A stretch of DNA of 64,000 nucleotides, taken from the NCBI RefSeq assembly GCF_036370855.1, contig NC_088132.1, positions 59,248,841 through 59,312,840 of the forward strand, in the 5' to 3' direction. Position numbers and translations under genes: made by a program. Numbering within the stretch: position 1 is the first letter of the stretch; each line of letters begins with the position of its first letter. Of this stretch, positions 24,291 through 38,100 are shown in pieces. The stretch comes from Dromaius novaehollandiae. Its lineage: Eukaryota > Chordata > Aves > Casuariiformes > Dromaiidae. The notes beneath the pieces are model-generated. The model was not told where the DNA came from and made no database searches. It saw nothing but the letters and a program-made list of their open reading frames with translations.

Positions 24291-26540
24291 AGCCATCGGC
24301 CACCCTAGTAATTTAATACTGTTTAGTTACGGCATGCTTCTTTTATACCAAATGTACTGCTAGTTTTGGACTTGGAAATCCAGGAGTGGAGCTGTACTTA
24401 ACTCCTGCTGAAACTCATAGTGGAAGCAGTTCTGCTTGGATCTAACTGTAGTCACTGACCACTCTAACTTTTTATATTATTTATGTACTGAAAAATCCTA
24501 CTGCCACAGCCATTCAGGAATTAAGTCATATCTAAAATAAGAAAAGACATACCTTGGAATTGACTTGACTTTCTCAGTGCATTTATTCTCTTTTAATTTC
24601 CTAGATAATTGACCAAATTTAAACTTTGTGATTTGACTTTGTGGTTTTAGTAAACCTAACTTACTGTATGGGATCTTGTTTGCATTTTTAATAGGAATAC
24701 TTTTTAATACTATGGAACATAAAAATGGCAGGAATATATGCAGGAGTGGTATGAATTGTTTTAATCTAATTGGTGGACCCCTAAACATTTTCCAGTGGAA
24801 GTACATTCTTTTGTAGAAGTCTTATTATTCATTGCTGGACAATACACATGTGAATGGGCTTTTTACCTTTTGCAGCCCTTTAGAAGGAAGTCAGAGTGCA
24901 GGCTGAAAGTCACTGCTATCAAGTACCTTTAGGGTACCAATTGCTCTCTCCTTTTCAAGACATACTGTGTTGAATATAAAGTGTTCTACTAGTCCACAGT
25001 TATGACATTTTCCCCTTTTAAGATGCAGTCCTGCTGAGTGCTGAGGTCTGGGTGTGCTCCTTGAAGATTTTTCACACATCTGGGACTTTTTCTCTCACCA
25101 GCATCATATTTTATTATGAAAATAATGTAGTTAGATGAGATTATTTAACAGATGATTAAGAAACAAATGTATAAGAAAGCTGGCAAGTCAGAAAGTAAAA
25201 GCTTGCCCATGCAATGGAAGTGCATGAAATAATCTGATTTTAGGAACGGAGAGACTGAAACATAGTCCTAGTGAAATTCAGCTGAAGAAATACTTTTCAC
25301 ATGGATGAGTGTGCTTACTTGAACGTATAAACTGATTACCCAGAATTCATTACACAAGAATAAAATTAATAAAAGTCTGTTGTAGAAATGGCAGAATAGT
25401 TTTTTTACTGTAAGGTTAGCAGTGTAATGCCACGCTTTATTAAAAAGATTGATCTGTTGATTTTTAAACTGTACACTCTGCACATGCAAAAAAACAGTTG
25501 CATAGAGAATTTAGATTGAAAACTATTATATAAAAGTGTATGGGCACATACATGACATAGTTTATTATATATACATCTGCATAGGCTAAATGTAATGCAA
25601 TTATTTGCCTTAAGAATGAAAGTTAAATCTGATATAATGATATATGTTTATCAAATGCAGAAAAGTGTCTTAAAGTATATGCAGCAGTGGAAAAGGAGAA
25701 TATTAACAATGCAGGACTAATAGGCTGAAGTCATTTCTTTAATTATTGAAGTTTGAAGACAGAATAACAGTAACTGATTGCTACAGGCAGTCTACTTATC
25801 TCTTGTATTACCTGTTTTGTGAGTTAACTTCTACATAAAGTTACATGACTGCTTTTTTTTTTTTTTAAGAGCAGTTTCTTCTTTACAGTAGCACTAAACT
25901 GTGTACAAAAATACTGAGGCATTTTGTGTATCTGAAGTACTAGCTGAACAAGCAGTATAAAGATACAGTAGCTCTATATGAGAAAACAGAAAATTACTGG
26001 TTATCAAAGTAGCCTGAGCCCTTCTGTGTGTATATACATAATGGTGGTACCCACCAATGCCAATAGCGCACTTCGAGTGCTGTAGGTGATGTGAAGTCTG
26101 GGTTCCTGGGAGTAATGGACAAAGTAAGTGGGTGAAGAAAAGACCTTTTGCTCTCCATAGTCTTCTAATGCAGTATTTCAGGCCTCTTCAAGCTCTAGTC
26201 TGCGTTCACTGCCAACATCACCATAAGGCAAAAGAAGCTGTGGTCATACTCTGTGTGTCCTGGCTCCTGAGTTAGTGTCCTTACACTGGGAGCAAAGAGA
26301 GAATCGAGGCTGTTAGACAGACTGCTCAGTATTGCATGTTTGGAATTGCCTGCTGCATTGAACAGAGGGGATTTGTTCAGCTGTTTAGCTTTTCAGCAGT
26401 TCCTTTTGTTTTTTTTTTGTTTTTTTAAACAGGTGATTCACAGCCACTGAAGTGAGAAAAGAAACCCCAGTGGAAGATTATTTTTCCTCTTCATTTCTGA
26501 AAATTCAGAGCCAGCAGTTTTGACCATCAATTCCACAGTA

Positions 26541-26578
26541 GGCTTTCTTTGGCAAAGAAATGGGCTTTCTTTGGCAAA
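26541..26578. repeat. 16-bp direct repeat
   Basis: GGCTTTCTTTGGCAAA occurs at 26541-26556 and again, identical, at 26563-26578, with six bases between. It is probably a small local duplication. Confidence 0.85.
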
Positions 26579-28330
26579 TGATTCAGTATGTGGGGAAAAA
26601 ACAGCCTGAAATGTTGATTTTTCAGGTCACTTTTTTCTTTAATTTTTTCTAAAAATTCTGAGTTGGACAGCAAGCTAAGTTGTTTAGATGTGCATTTTAT
26701 ATAATCAAGAAGAAAAGCTCTTCAGGATGCTTACCCAGTTCTTAAGCACTTTGAACATTTGCGTGAGTAATGTGTGGCCAGTTAAGTGAGAGGGCATTTC
26801 TGAGTGGGGAGAAAAGTTGTTGTTAGAGTAACTTTGGGATTCAGTTAAAACATCAAAACAGCTATAAAACCTGCCCTTCACTGCACTGAATATATCATCT
26901 GCTTGAAAACTGACTAAATAGCTCGTTGCAGCGAAGCTTGCTATGTAGCAGTGTGATATTACAGAAAAGAGCAGAATTCCTAATTTACCGGGATAGTTGC
27001 ACTACAGTAGCTGAAATTCAGTATTGCGCAACTAAGATTTTTTTCTTCTTAGTGTGAAGAAATGTATGTCAGTATGAAAAATAACAAGTGACTACAGCAT
27101 AATGAGAATTAAGAGTTGAATTCAGTACGTATTCAAGAATGTGTTTGTTTCCAACATGGTACATTTAGCAAGGCATACTGCAGCTCCTTTTTGAAGGACA
27201 TATGTAGTCTTACACCTTTTTAAAGTAGACATTTTCATGCTTTTTTAAAAATAATATTTAGCTATGCTGAACGAAGTTAATTATACTTTAATCATTTGTT
27301 ATAAGAAGCAATATTTTGTAATTTCATACTTAAAATTATTTTTCTCTCTTGGTTAGAAATGGCTTTTGTTTGATTACTGTAAGTAACCTTCTTTAGAAAA
27401 GATCAAAGCACTTAAACATCCTGATAGTTCAGTTGTGAAAAATATGCTTCTCTTGTTGTGTTTTATTATTCCCTTTAGTGGCCACAAAAATATTTCTGTT
27501 TCATACCCAAAAGCCTGTTGGCTGAAAAACAAGTTCCCTTTTGATCCTGACTTTTTTAAGGAGGAGAGTTGCAGCTTCCTCTGCAGTGTATACTTCGAAA
27601 TAACCGTAAATTTCATGACTAATGGCTGCAGGCAGCTAGTCTTACGATATTACAATTCTAATAAGAGTTATGTCAGTACAGAGATACAAGTAGTCTTGTA
27701 CCATCTGGAAAGTCAAGCTCTATTACAATTTTAAGAAAACTAAGTTTTCACTATCATTTCATTTTTACTAGCATGACATACACTGTGTTTGAGGAAAAAT
27801 ACCATCCCTTTGCTTTACAGGATATGTTCCATTCACTGTTCCTTTTGTGAAAGACAAATTACTATGTGGACTTTTTTTTAAGTGGAGTTAAGTATTGCTG
27901 CTGTCATATAATGGAACACATCCTGAGTTAATGTTTATAACAGGAGATTTCACGTCTTGCCATTTACTTTTTTAAATAGGAACAAGAGTACTTACCTTAG
28001 CAATAGGTTATATAGCCTAAAGGAACCTCAGATCTTGGACCTGTCAGCTGTTTTGCTGTGGCTGTCCTGAAATTAAAGTTTTATCAAACATCTCAAAAGG
28101 ATGTCAATTTACCCTTGCTACTGACAGGCATTCTCTTAACTTTGTTGCCTTATTTTTAAAGCTAGTGAACACTCATTTTCAAAGCACCTGTGAGCAGCAG
28201 CATTTCAGAGTTGTATCAGTTCTGCTGTATGAATTACTTGTCAGGGCTGTGTTCTTCTCTCATGAGAAGACCAGCTCTATAAAACACTTGAGTGTTCCCA
28301 GGCTTTTCAAGGACCTGAAAATACAAGATT

Positions 28331-28343
28331 CCCCCCCCCCCCC
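28331..28343. repeat. C13 homopolymer
   Basis: Thirteen consecutive C on the + strand between JMY and HOMER1. Confidence 0.95.
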
Positions 28344-31300
28344 TTTCACCTGCTTCTGCGAACCCAGATTTGCGTGGCGTGGTTGTAAATTGTCTGACAC
28401 TGTATTTGGGCAGCAATTACAGTAATTTCAGAACTTTTCATAATCATTTGACATAGCCTGTACTGAAGGCAGTGGTGTATTTCTGCTCTGCGGTTGTCTG
28501 TATTTCCAGTCACACCACTCTTTAAAACAAAATGAATTTATGGCTGTAGCACAAAGCAGATCTATGATTTCGGATGGTAATTCAGATGATACAGTTCATG
28601 TGCAACTTAGTGCTAAATTAATAGTGGTGATTGTGCAGCTTCTATGTCCATTTTATTCTGTTTTCTAGCCTGCATTTTTATTCCTTACTGTGTGCATATG
28701 GGACAGTGGCAAAATTCCCAGTCAAAGGAAAATAGTATGATTTAACATATAGGTGTAATGGTCCTCTTGCACAATGTTTGCATCCACAGTTTATCACCGT
28801 GTTGTGATATATCCAAGTAGCTCTGTGCTGTACTGTACTGCAGGGTTTTCAGATTTATTTCCGTGTGGTCTGTCAACTTTGCCTTGAAAATATGTGCGTG
28901 ATTTCAAAAAATAATTGTTCTTGCTGTTTTATACCTAGCTAAAATCTTAGATTCCTGTAATAGCTTAGTTTATAGAAGTGGATTTCTGATAGGAAAATGT
29001 ATTTTATGCCAACACAAAAACTAGTTATGCTGAGCATAGCGGTTTATATCAGTTCCAATTGCCATCTTCAATGTGGGAAGTAAATGTCTTTTTTCCACAT
29101 ACTGCTAAACAAAATCCCAGATTTTAATCTTCTGTAAGTCACTAGATGTCACAATTTCACATAATTCTCCACTTCGGTATAAAAATTGGGCATTTGTAGG
29201 ACATAGGCTAATGCATAAAACTATTCCCATCCTTCTCGGTAATGTGAAAACTTGTAGTGGGACAGCTAGAGCAGCTAATGGGAAAAGTCTAAGTATATTC
29301 ACAAGAATCTTAAATTACGACAGTCCTGCATTGAGTTTGGCACCTGTCTAGCTGAGAAAAGCTCTAATAAAGGTGTTGGTGCTTGAGAAATCATAGCAAG
29401 CATCATTATGGAAAGGGCACTTATTCTTAAATATATGCAAGGAAAGAGCCTCCACTTGCTATTTGTGGCGGGACTTCATTGTTGTGGTGACGTTGTTCTA
29501 TTGCTAGTCATTTATCTTAAGCAACTTGTCAGCTTTCAGGAGCTTTCTGTGCCTAGAAACTTGCTTGCTTTGTTCAGACCAAAACAGTTTTAGTTTAGTA
29601 TAACAGATCCAGTGAGGTAAAGAGTTAGAATGCATAACGTTTGTTCTACAGATGCATATTTGAGGACTGAAAAATCTTTCATGATTGGGAATAAGAAATG
29701 AAATATTAAATTTCTACTAAAATAACTAAAATGTAAGGTTAAGAACAATAGCCTTTTCATCAGAAATGGAATTTGCATCTACATGAATTCCATTCTCTCC
29801 TTCATAGAGGCTCCAGATCCTTTAAAAATAACCAATATTCTTATTTTGTTCACTTTCTTACTATGTTTCATGTTTTAGTTAAGCTGCCTTTTTAGGGTAG
29901 ATGAAAGCTTTTTCTTAAACATCCCTTTCAAGGTTAAAAAAAAAAATCTGACAGCCTGCATCCTACACCAGATATCTCTAAAAATAATATGATCATATTT
30001 TGTGTCCTTTTGTGGCTGCATCCGGGGTGGAATTCAACATACTTCACTCTGTTACGTGTAAAGAATCATTTTGGCTATGAGCACTGTATTCTGTAAAGTG
30101 TAATACTAAAGTAATGGTGGGAGTATTATTGAAGATGCAACATCATGAGAAGAGGAAGCAGAAACTTTTACTGGTTAATGTAACCCTTAATTCCATTTGT
30201 TGCACTGAATTTCAAGAGTGTAATTTGTAACTCAAGGTTACTCACATGTGTAAGCAGGTAATATTTTCATTGTAATGCTTATGTAATTACCTTACCTGTA
30301 TTTGTTTCTGGTAATGGTTCCATAAGCACGAACAGCATATTGTTATGGTTAGTGCTAGAGAAATAATGTTAAGAACAAGCAAAGATTATTGCAAGAAAAG
30401 GAGTAAATAGAAGCACCTTACTGGGAGAGTGTGTTGCATAATTTGACTGCTGCTGGAGGTGACACAGTAGCACATTCTAAACTTGATTGCAAGTTGCTCT
30501 TTGGTGTAGTAAGCACATTGACATATTGCTATCAATGCTGTAAAAGGTACAGCGATGGCTGTTTTTAACCTATAAATATACTGTAATTTAATTTTTTCCT
30601 ACAAAATGAATTTATATTTAATTGCTGCCTAATACATGTACTTAAAATTAGAATTTTTAGGAGGGGCGAGGGTGGGTGGGCATGCCAGTTTATTTTTGGG
30701 AGGGGCTGTTGTTGTATATACATTTCTTTGCACTTCCTGTTCAGTTTGACTCTTAATCCAAAACTCCCAGCTCTGACTGTGGTGAATCTGCAACCTGACA
30801 TTTATGTATTTGTATTGTGATTCAGGTCTTCTCTATTCTGTGGCCCAGAGCTTCAGAATTTGACAGAAAAGGTCGTCTTTCCATTCTCAAATGTGAATGC
30901 TCTGATGTACCTCTAATATGGAAAATGACCAAGCAATGAATTTTGCTCTGCTGAGTGTAATATCTATGTAGACTATTATTTAAAGCTGATATCTCAGGCT
31001 ACTAACCAGTAGCGTGTCCATTTGGAAAAAAAAAATAAGAATGATGATTGCTGTTTTGGTGAGTATAATTTAACAGGGCAGAGACCTTTATTCAAGAGAC
31101 TGTCACCAATTCAGTAATTAATTTGCCTTAGACTAGCTTGATTTTTAAGATTCCTTTAGGAATTTTTTGATTTCTGAATTGGGGAATAGGCATTGGGAAC
31201 TAGGGACGCTCACTTAGCATCTCCCAAGATGTTACTGTGGTTGCTATATATGTTTTGGATTTCATTTTACATATTTACAAATAACATTATCATAAGATGA

Positions 31301-31882
31301 AAGCTCAAGAAATACAGACGGCTGCAGATTGTCTTGCATGAATGAAGCCAGTGAAGGTTGATGAAACTAACTTTTTTTTTTTTTTTAACGCTGTTGAATA
31401 AATGAAAAATAATCAAAGGAAAACTGATTTGCCATTCACTAGCTTTGTGCAATACTATAGGTAGAATCAAACACTAGCACATTGTGCTTGGCTTTAAGAA
31501 AGTTCTTTCACACCATTATATTCAAAGGACCTATTAAATGCATATTTTATTGTAAATGACTGCAAATTTACTATACCTAATAATGCTCAATGTTCTAAAG
31601 TATTAAGCAAAAAGTGTGTTTAAAAAAAAGGTAAAAAAAAAAAAAAGTAAGCAAACATTTCTAGCAATACCTAAAAACTGAAAAGTTTTAACTGTTTGCC
31701 TTTTGCTCTTTTTTTCTTTAGTGCAGCTTTTCTGCAATGCAAGTTTATTGCTGTGTATTTCATGTTTTCTGCTATCATGACTCAAGTTTAAACCTGTACA
31801 CAAAGTACTGAACTCACCTTCTTGTACATGCGATGTAACATCATACTCACAGTTTTGGTGCTTAAACATGATTCCTTTTTTC

Positions 31883-31902
31883 TTTATTAAAGGATATTTA
31901 TT
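31883..31902. terminator. Overlapping poly(A)-signal-like hexamers on both strands
   Basis: On the + strand ATTAAA lies at 31886-31891, followed by a T/G-rich GTCTTGTTTT at 31911-31920. On the - strand AATAAA lies at 31883-31888 and again at 31897-31902, with a TGTGAGTATGATGTT-like stretch downstream on that strand. The cluster sits close to where the strand composition appears to switch. Use by either gene is inferred, not shown. Confidence 0.35.
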
Positions 31903-33069
31903 TGACCACTGTCTTGTTTTAAACTCAAATGCATACCTGCCTTTAAAAAAAATTTAGTGCAGTTTGGTTCCCACAGAAAACTTCATACATCATTCATTTA
32001 AGTTTCCATTGTTATCATTCTTTTAACTTCCGCAAGCTGCCTAACTCGGTCATTGCTTTAGGGCAGATGGTTGTGCCTAAGCTATGCTGCACCAGAAAAA
32101 TAATTATAATTAGGTAACATCTTTGTAAATTAAGTCACATAAAAGGATGAGCTTTTATAGAAGAATCTTGCTTTTAAAGGATGCAGGATAGTTGAGCTTA
32201 AATACAGATCAAAAACATTTTCCATCTCTTAATCAAAAGACAAAAACACTATATGGAAAGAGTAGAAATGTAAACCAAGAAATAAGAGCTTAGACCCCCT
32301 AAACTCTCTTACCTTTTTCAAGCTAACTAGTGGCAATACCATAACATGAAGAAAGAACAAGCTTCCAAATGCACTCACTCAATTTAAAAAGATGAGTAAC
32401 AATTATAACGTAAAAGATTAAAACATCTAACTTCTCCAGTTTGTTTTTTTGTATATGTACAATATAATCATTTTGAAAGCAAACTCAATTACGTATAAAG
32501 GACTCATATTTTAAAAGGTTTGAAAATACATTACCTATACAACCTCAGTTTAGGTTTTCTGTTAAGTGGGCATTTTGAGGTTAACTGCAGAAATGGCATT
32601 GTTTTGTCTATGAACATCTTTTCTGATTTCAAGTACAGCAGGCGCAATTCTAGGTGGGCCTTCTGTGATGCCAAAGGGAGTATGAAGTTGTATTACAGTG
32701 TCTGTGTGTTGAGAGACATCAGTCTCTCACCCCCTTATATTTTACCAGATACCCAGGGAGGAGGAGATAGTTAAGTGACCTAATGAAATTCTGGTTTGAG
32801 TTGACTAAAAGATGAAAATAAAACCCCAAAGCCTTTCTGTCTGCCAGATTTCTGGTGCAATTTATGGACAGCACCTTTAAAAGAGTCTTTAACACTTTCC
32901 ATGGTAAGAATTGTGACAGCCTAAACACAGCCATCATGCTGTGTACTTCTATAACACTGTATTTATACAGTAACTTTGAGTGTTTTGAAAAATTTTACCT
33001 TTTTTTCTGGAGGAAAAGAAACCAAAAATACACAGCTGATCACTTCCCAGACTACATTTGTCATTTGAT

Positions 33070-33112
33070 TTATATATCTCTCTATATATATCTCTATATA
33101 TATATCTATCTC
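33070..33112. repeat. TA/TC-rich microsatellite
   Basis: Alternating TATATA and CTCT blocks, an impure simple repeat between the genes. Confidence 0.9.
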
Positions 33113-34997
33113 TGTTTTGTGCTATTACTAATCTAGACTTAGACCTTATTAAAAATACTCATGGTGTGTGGGAATACGTTTGTATTGTGCATCTTCTTCC
33201 TTTCACTCCTGTGTTTCTGGTGCAGGAACTATATTCCAGGTAAGTCGGTGTAGGCAAGATTCTAAGCACAGATGATACATTAACGTGAGAAAAAAAATAG
33301 ACTGTATACTTATGGGGGACATCTTAACAGGCACCACTTTACACATATAATCTAGGGAAAACAGGAAGAAGCTACTACATGATTTCACATTTTTAAAACC
33401 AATGTGAAACAGGTTGTATTTCTAGTACAATTGAACACTACAAAACATCAAAAAATAGTACAGGTCTGTCTCAGTTTTTCTAGTATGGTTTTTCAGTTCA
33501 GATGATAATGGCATATGCTATTAATTTTGGATTGTGCTAGAACCAGTAGGAAATGTGTGAAATGCCTGAAATCATTGAGTTCTTAATCATTATTGTGACT
33601 TTTCTTGTAAAAGATCAGGGTTATATTTGCAACCAGGGCAGTTCCTACATGCTTTCACTGCACACTCAGCAGTGTGTGATCACTCCTGGTCTGGTGCGTG
33701 TCTCCACACCTGCTACTCTGCAGTGTCAACTTGCATTTAAGAATGTTTGTTGCCATCAGCTGGTGCCTACTTTGGCATTGGCTTGAGTAGCTAAGTAGTA
33801 GCATTTTATGACTTACCTTTATGAGTATTCTTAACAACTTAGAAGTATATTTAATGCATGCACTGGAATTGCAAATTAATGAGTAAATAGACACATTTAG
33901 AAGGCAGTGCTTAGTTACTCAGAAGAAGGCCTAAATCTTTGTATGACACATAGAAGATGGGAGATGGGTATAACCACCATTTATTATTTTTGTTAGTTAC
34001 ATGTCAGATGTAAAGGAAAGGTACATTGTAAATAAATCCTCATTGGGCCACAGTCCTCCTCAAACTTACAGAAATTAAACAACATCTCTTTCTCACAGAA
34101 ATCATTGGCATATTTAGGGTTAGCTTCTTTTACATCAGTTAATACTCAGCAGAAGGGGTGTGGGGAAGGGAGAGAGCTAAAAAGGGGAAGTGAGTTTGTC
34201 AAATCTCTTCTGTCAAAACCTATGAAATGCTCCTTTTCTCAGCAGTTCTCACTACTGCTTCCTCTCACAGAGAGAAACCCATTTTGCAAGTGTTACTCTT
34301 TTTAGAGTAGGAGGGATGCTCACAAGAATCCCAGACTTCTGAGGTAATTCTGAACCAACAAACCACCAGCGTTTCACCACTGCCAGCAAAGCCTGAGCTC
34401 ACCAATAGTTTATCTAGCTCTAATGCTACATACAGCTTTTTGCCACCATGTTTATATCTTTCAGGGATGAGCGATGTAATTAACCTAAGTAACTGTAACA
34501 TCCTCTGTAAACTTTGGAGTATAGCATGTAGGCCATTTAATTTACCTGCTGGAAGCATCACTTTGCTGATACAAACTGCACTATAGCAGAAGACTCTTTC
34601 AAAGGTTTTACCAGTCAGTTATACCAGCACTGCAACATAACCTGTCTTGTTCACAGAAACACTGCAAGCTTCTGGCCAATTTTCTGTCCTGCAAAACTGT
34701 AGACCAGTCTTACTACCACTGAGATGCCTTCCTCTCCTTTTCCCCTTTGCTCTCAAATTCTCAGTTGTGTCACTTTATCTGTACTTTATGCAGATCTACT
34801 CCACTGTCATGTTTCCTGTCTAGACTTTCATAAGCTTAATAAAAGATAACATATCTCCTTTGGAGCCCGGTTCAGCTTGCAACAGGAAGGGCCAGTGGAT
34901 AAAATGGTGCAGATTCTTATCTGTGCCGCTACAGCTGCTGTCTGTCTGCATTAGTGCTGGGGCTCACTCTCTCCTCATCAACTAACCAAACCCCCAG

Positions 34998-34999
<2 letters not shown>

Positions 35000-35033
<34 letters not shown>
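35000..35033. repeat. A34 homopolymer tract
   Basis: An uninterrupted run of 34 A on the + strand. The 200 bp upstream is less AT-rich than its surroundings, so a retroposed 3' end is conceivable, but no parent gene or target duplication is recognised. Confidence 0.95.
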
Positions 35034-35035
<2 letters not shown>

Positions 35036-35154
35036 CAGACTTTACCTTCCAGGCTAGTTCCTGCATTTGCCTTCTCCTCCCTTCATTCCTGCTCTATTTG
35101 TGTGCTGTGTGTGGGATATGTTTGCTGGAGATGCTTGTGAATGCAATAGCTACC

Positions 35155-35179
35155 TATATATATATATATATATATATAT
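35155..35179. repeat. TA dinucleotide microsatellite
   Basis: Twelve uninterrupted TA units plus one base. Confidence 0.95.
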
Positions 35180-38100
35180 CTTCTTTTCACTCTTTCTCCT
35201 CATCACTAAAGACAGTAGACTTAACTTCTTGGAAACATCTCACTATGCCCTGTGCTGCTTACATAAGGTCGAGGACATTCATGGTCTTTCAAATGTAACT
35301 TAACGGTTTACGTCATTCTTTTAGCTTAAACTTCTGCTCTAATTTGCATCGCACTCCCTCCATGCACTATTATCTAAAAGTCACAGGAATGAGGAAAAAT
35401 TAAGAATCATGCAATTCATACAAAGCATTTCTATTAGCTATACATTTTTTTTCCTCAATAGAGATTTTTATTTTAATCCCGTTAAATTTTTGTAGGAATG
35501 TAACTCAGCTCTTATCTTACAAAGTCATCAATGCATGCTGTAATTGCCATGTGTGTTAACTGCACAATTTAAACAACACTACAGCTATTTTATGAATCAG
35601 ATTTATATGAAGCATCATATAAATGTCCCCCTGTCCCCCCCACTTGCTGTGAGTAAACTGACTGCAACCTGTAAAAACAATTGGACAAAGAGACCACTGC
35701 TCTTGGTTTCTGAATACCAACCCAGGGGGGTGGGGGGAACCCACCGACACATAGCATAGCCCTTCGTCGCAGGAGCACATATACCTATGGCATTCCTATA
35801 GTAGTTCCTGAAGGACTGTGCTGATGGAAGATCACAGCCTCGCTAAATGATCTATTTCAGTACCTACTGGTAGAAGTTTTTTTCTTAATAGCTAATTGAA
35901 ACATAAGCTCATGACATCTCTACCTGCCCATTACCACAGTATGAACAAATTATTTCCATCCTCTCTGCAACAGCCTTTTATCCACTCCCCACCAATGTTT
36001 CTTTAAATTAAGCAACCCTGGAGGGGGTGGGCTGTCACAGGTTGATGTGATTTTTTAACAGGTTTAATAGGTGATGTTAAAGCTCCCTTTGAGAGGTCTG
36101 ACCATTTAGTCACTTCGGCAGGTGCTCATGGCCAGAGGACTGGATCAAGAAAAGCAACGTAGCTACATGGCACCTTTTGACTAGTAAAGCATTTAGTAGT
36201 GTCACTACCAGCTTGGTTAAAGCATTAAAACAATGCAGACTTTAGATCCTGTTCCCCTTGGACTCGCCCAATGGGAGGAAAGCAGCTGAATCCCAAGTGT
36301 ACTTAAAAGGTTCTTCCATTAACCGATCAGCATGTTGTTGCGCTAGGAAGTCCTGTGGTTCCTTTAAAAAAAGCCTCGTAAATATACTGAAATACTGTAA
36401 ATTAAAATTTCTTCACCTGGATCTGCCAGGACCCTTAAGTCAATGAAGGCGTGATCCCCTGAAACACTGCTGTTGCCATTATTGCCAATTTATTTTCCAA
36501 GTAGATACACACCAGCTTTTGTCTAAAATAAAACCAAGCTATACTTACTGCAACTGTGGAAGTCAGCTTCCAACTTCCTCAAGCAGTGGCTCCCTTTTCG
36601 GGTTGCAACACATCAAGAGTGATTTTTCAAAACATCATGACAAATTCCACAGCCACCAAGCTACTCCTGAGCTTCAACTGAAGTTTAATGCTTTGTCATT
36701 TTATCTACAAAAAAGTCCACCTTTCCACCAGGGTTACAGAAGTGATTGCCTATGTTTGGATGCACTGAGATTCTCCCGTGTGCCTGATTGCTCATCCATG
36801 TGGCTGACTTCCTCTGTGGTCTGTAATGCCTTGATTTCTTTCTGGATCTTATTTTTAATTACAGAGGTCCTTGTTACAGCTTCATTATTGCAATTGGGCA
36901 TTCTTTTTCTCAGTTTCCTGGAAAGACTTCGGCCCTACAGCACAGTCTGCTACTTACCTATCCTGCTGGTCCAGACTAGATTTCCCAATCTGATTCAGAC
37001 ACATTGTACCTGCTGTACAGAGATTTGCTCTAATCTTTGTACAAGCTTTAATTCCTTTGCAACATATTTATCTCCTATCCTAGATATTCACTGAAATCCT
37101 CTGGCTTGAGCAGAATTTCTGCTGCCTGGCATACAGTCCCTTTCTTTTAGCAGGAAAATCAGCTAAGTTTCTTCCCTCTGAAAACAGCCCGACAATCCTG
37201 ACAGATTACTGTATCTTAACTGAAGAGTTAAACACATGTTATAGGAATTTTCTATTAGGAAAAATTGCTGACAGTCAACTGTTTCTGCAATGCAGTCATC
37301 ATAAATAAAGAGCATACAAACTCCTGTCTTCTGAAAATACTTGTTTTGCTCACTGTTGTAGCCTGCTCTGACTCAGAATTCTTCATGTTGGCATTCCCCA
37401 GTAATGCTTGCTTAGAGCATGCCTGATGCTTCCTTCTTGCCTCTCCTCTCTGCTGCTTTGGCTTTCCCAACTCCTTCATTGAGGTAAGAAATATTCAGAA
37501 ACACAAAGCGCACCTCCACTGCACCTACATTTATCTTATGTGCTTTTGGATTGCTGATGTGCCCTGCTTGGAGAGGAAGGCACTGGGTTTTTTTTCATCC
37601 ATCTGGTTCCAGGATACAGTTTAACACTTTCTTACACTTATTGTAAACATGTGCCTGGCTGCTCCAGGTTAAAAAAAAGAGGGAAAAAAAAGTTTTGACT
37701 TGAAGATGCAAATGATAACAATGACCACCCAAAATAATGCTTTCATGTTTTTTTTTCTTTCAAAGAGGTGGGGAAATGGTGCTTGTATTAAACCAACACA
37801 TTATTCCGCTTCTCTCTGATCTGCTGAACAAAATTCTCCCTCCATTTTCTCCCCCTGCATGCAGAATGCTCTGGAGCAAAAGGACTGGTTTAGTAACATT
37901 GGTGCTACAGCTAGAAACGGAAGTTTCTGAACAAAGGACAACAAAACCCTCTGGGGATGCCTCTGGGACAGCCAGCAAGTGAAGCCTATATAGCCACGTT
38001 TGAGTTGCTTTTACATGCGTAGCAGTGAGGATGTCTAAGTATGGACTTCAGTGCAGGATGCCCACACTGGATGCATACTTGTGTTGCTCAGCGACACAGT

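Larger units (their letters stand above)
24291..31880 (+). other. Intergenic or extended JMY 3' UTR; no gene recognised
   Basis: About 7.6 kb with no convincing coding frame. By eye the + strand stays T/G-rich through most of it, as in the JMY introns, consistent with + strand transcription running past the first poly(A) signal. It contains a T14 run (25853-25866), a 16-bp direct repeat (26541-26556 and 26563-26578), a C13 tract (28331-28343), and A- and T-runs near 31373-31386 and 31634-31646. No interspersed repeat is recognised. Confidence 0.6.

Noticed and set aside
35763..35786. Sequence resembling the start of U6 snRNA (CTTCG...AGCACATATAC)
   Set aside because: The similarity ends after about a dozen bases and nothing of the U6 body follows, so it is chance.
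36519..37094. Longest open frame in the gene-free middle (191 codons, + strand, TTG start)
   Set aside because: No recognisable domain or family, a non-ATG start, residue mix dominated by Ser, Leu, Phe and Cys as expected of random pyrimidine-rich sequence, and about one such frame is expected by chance in 64 kb.
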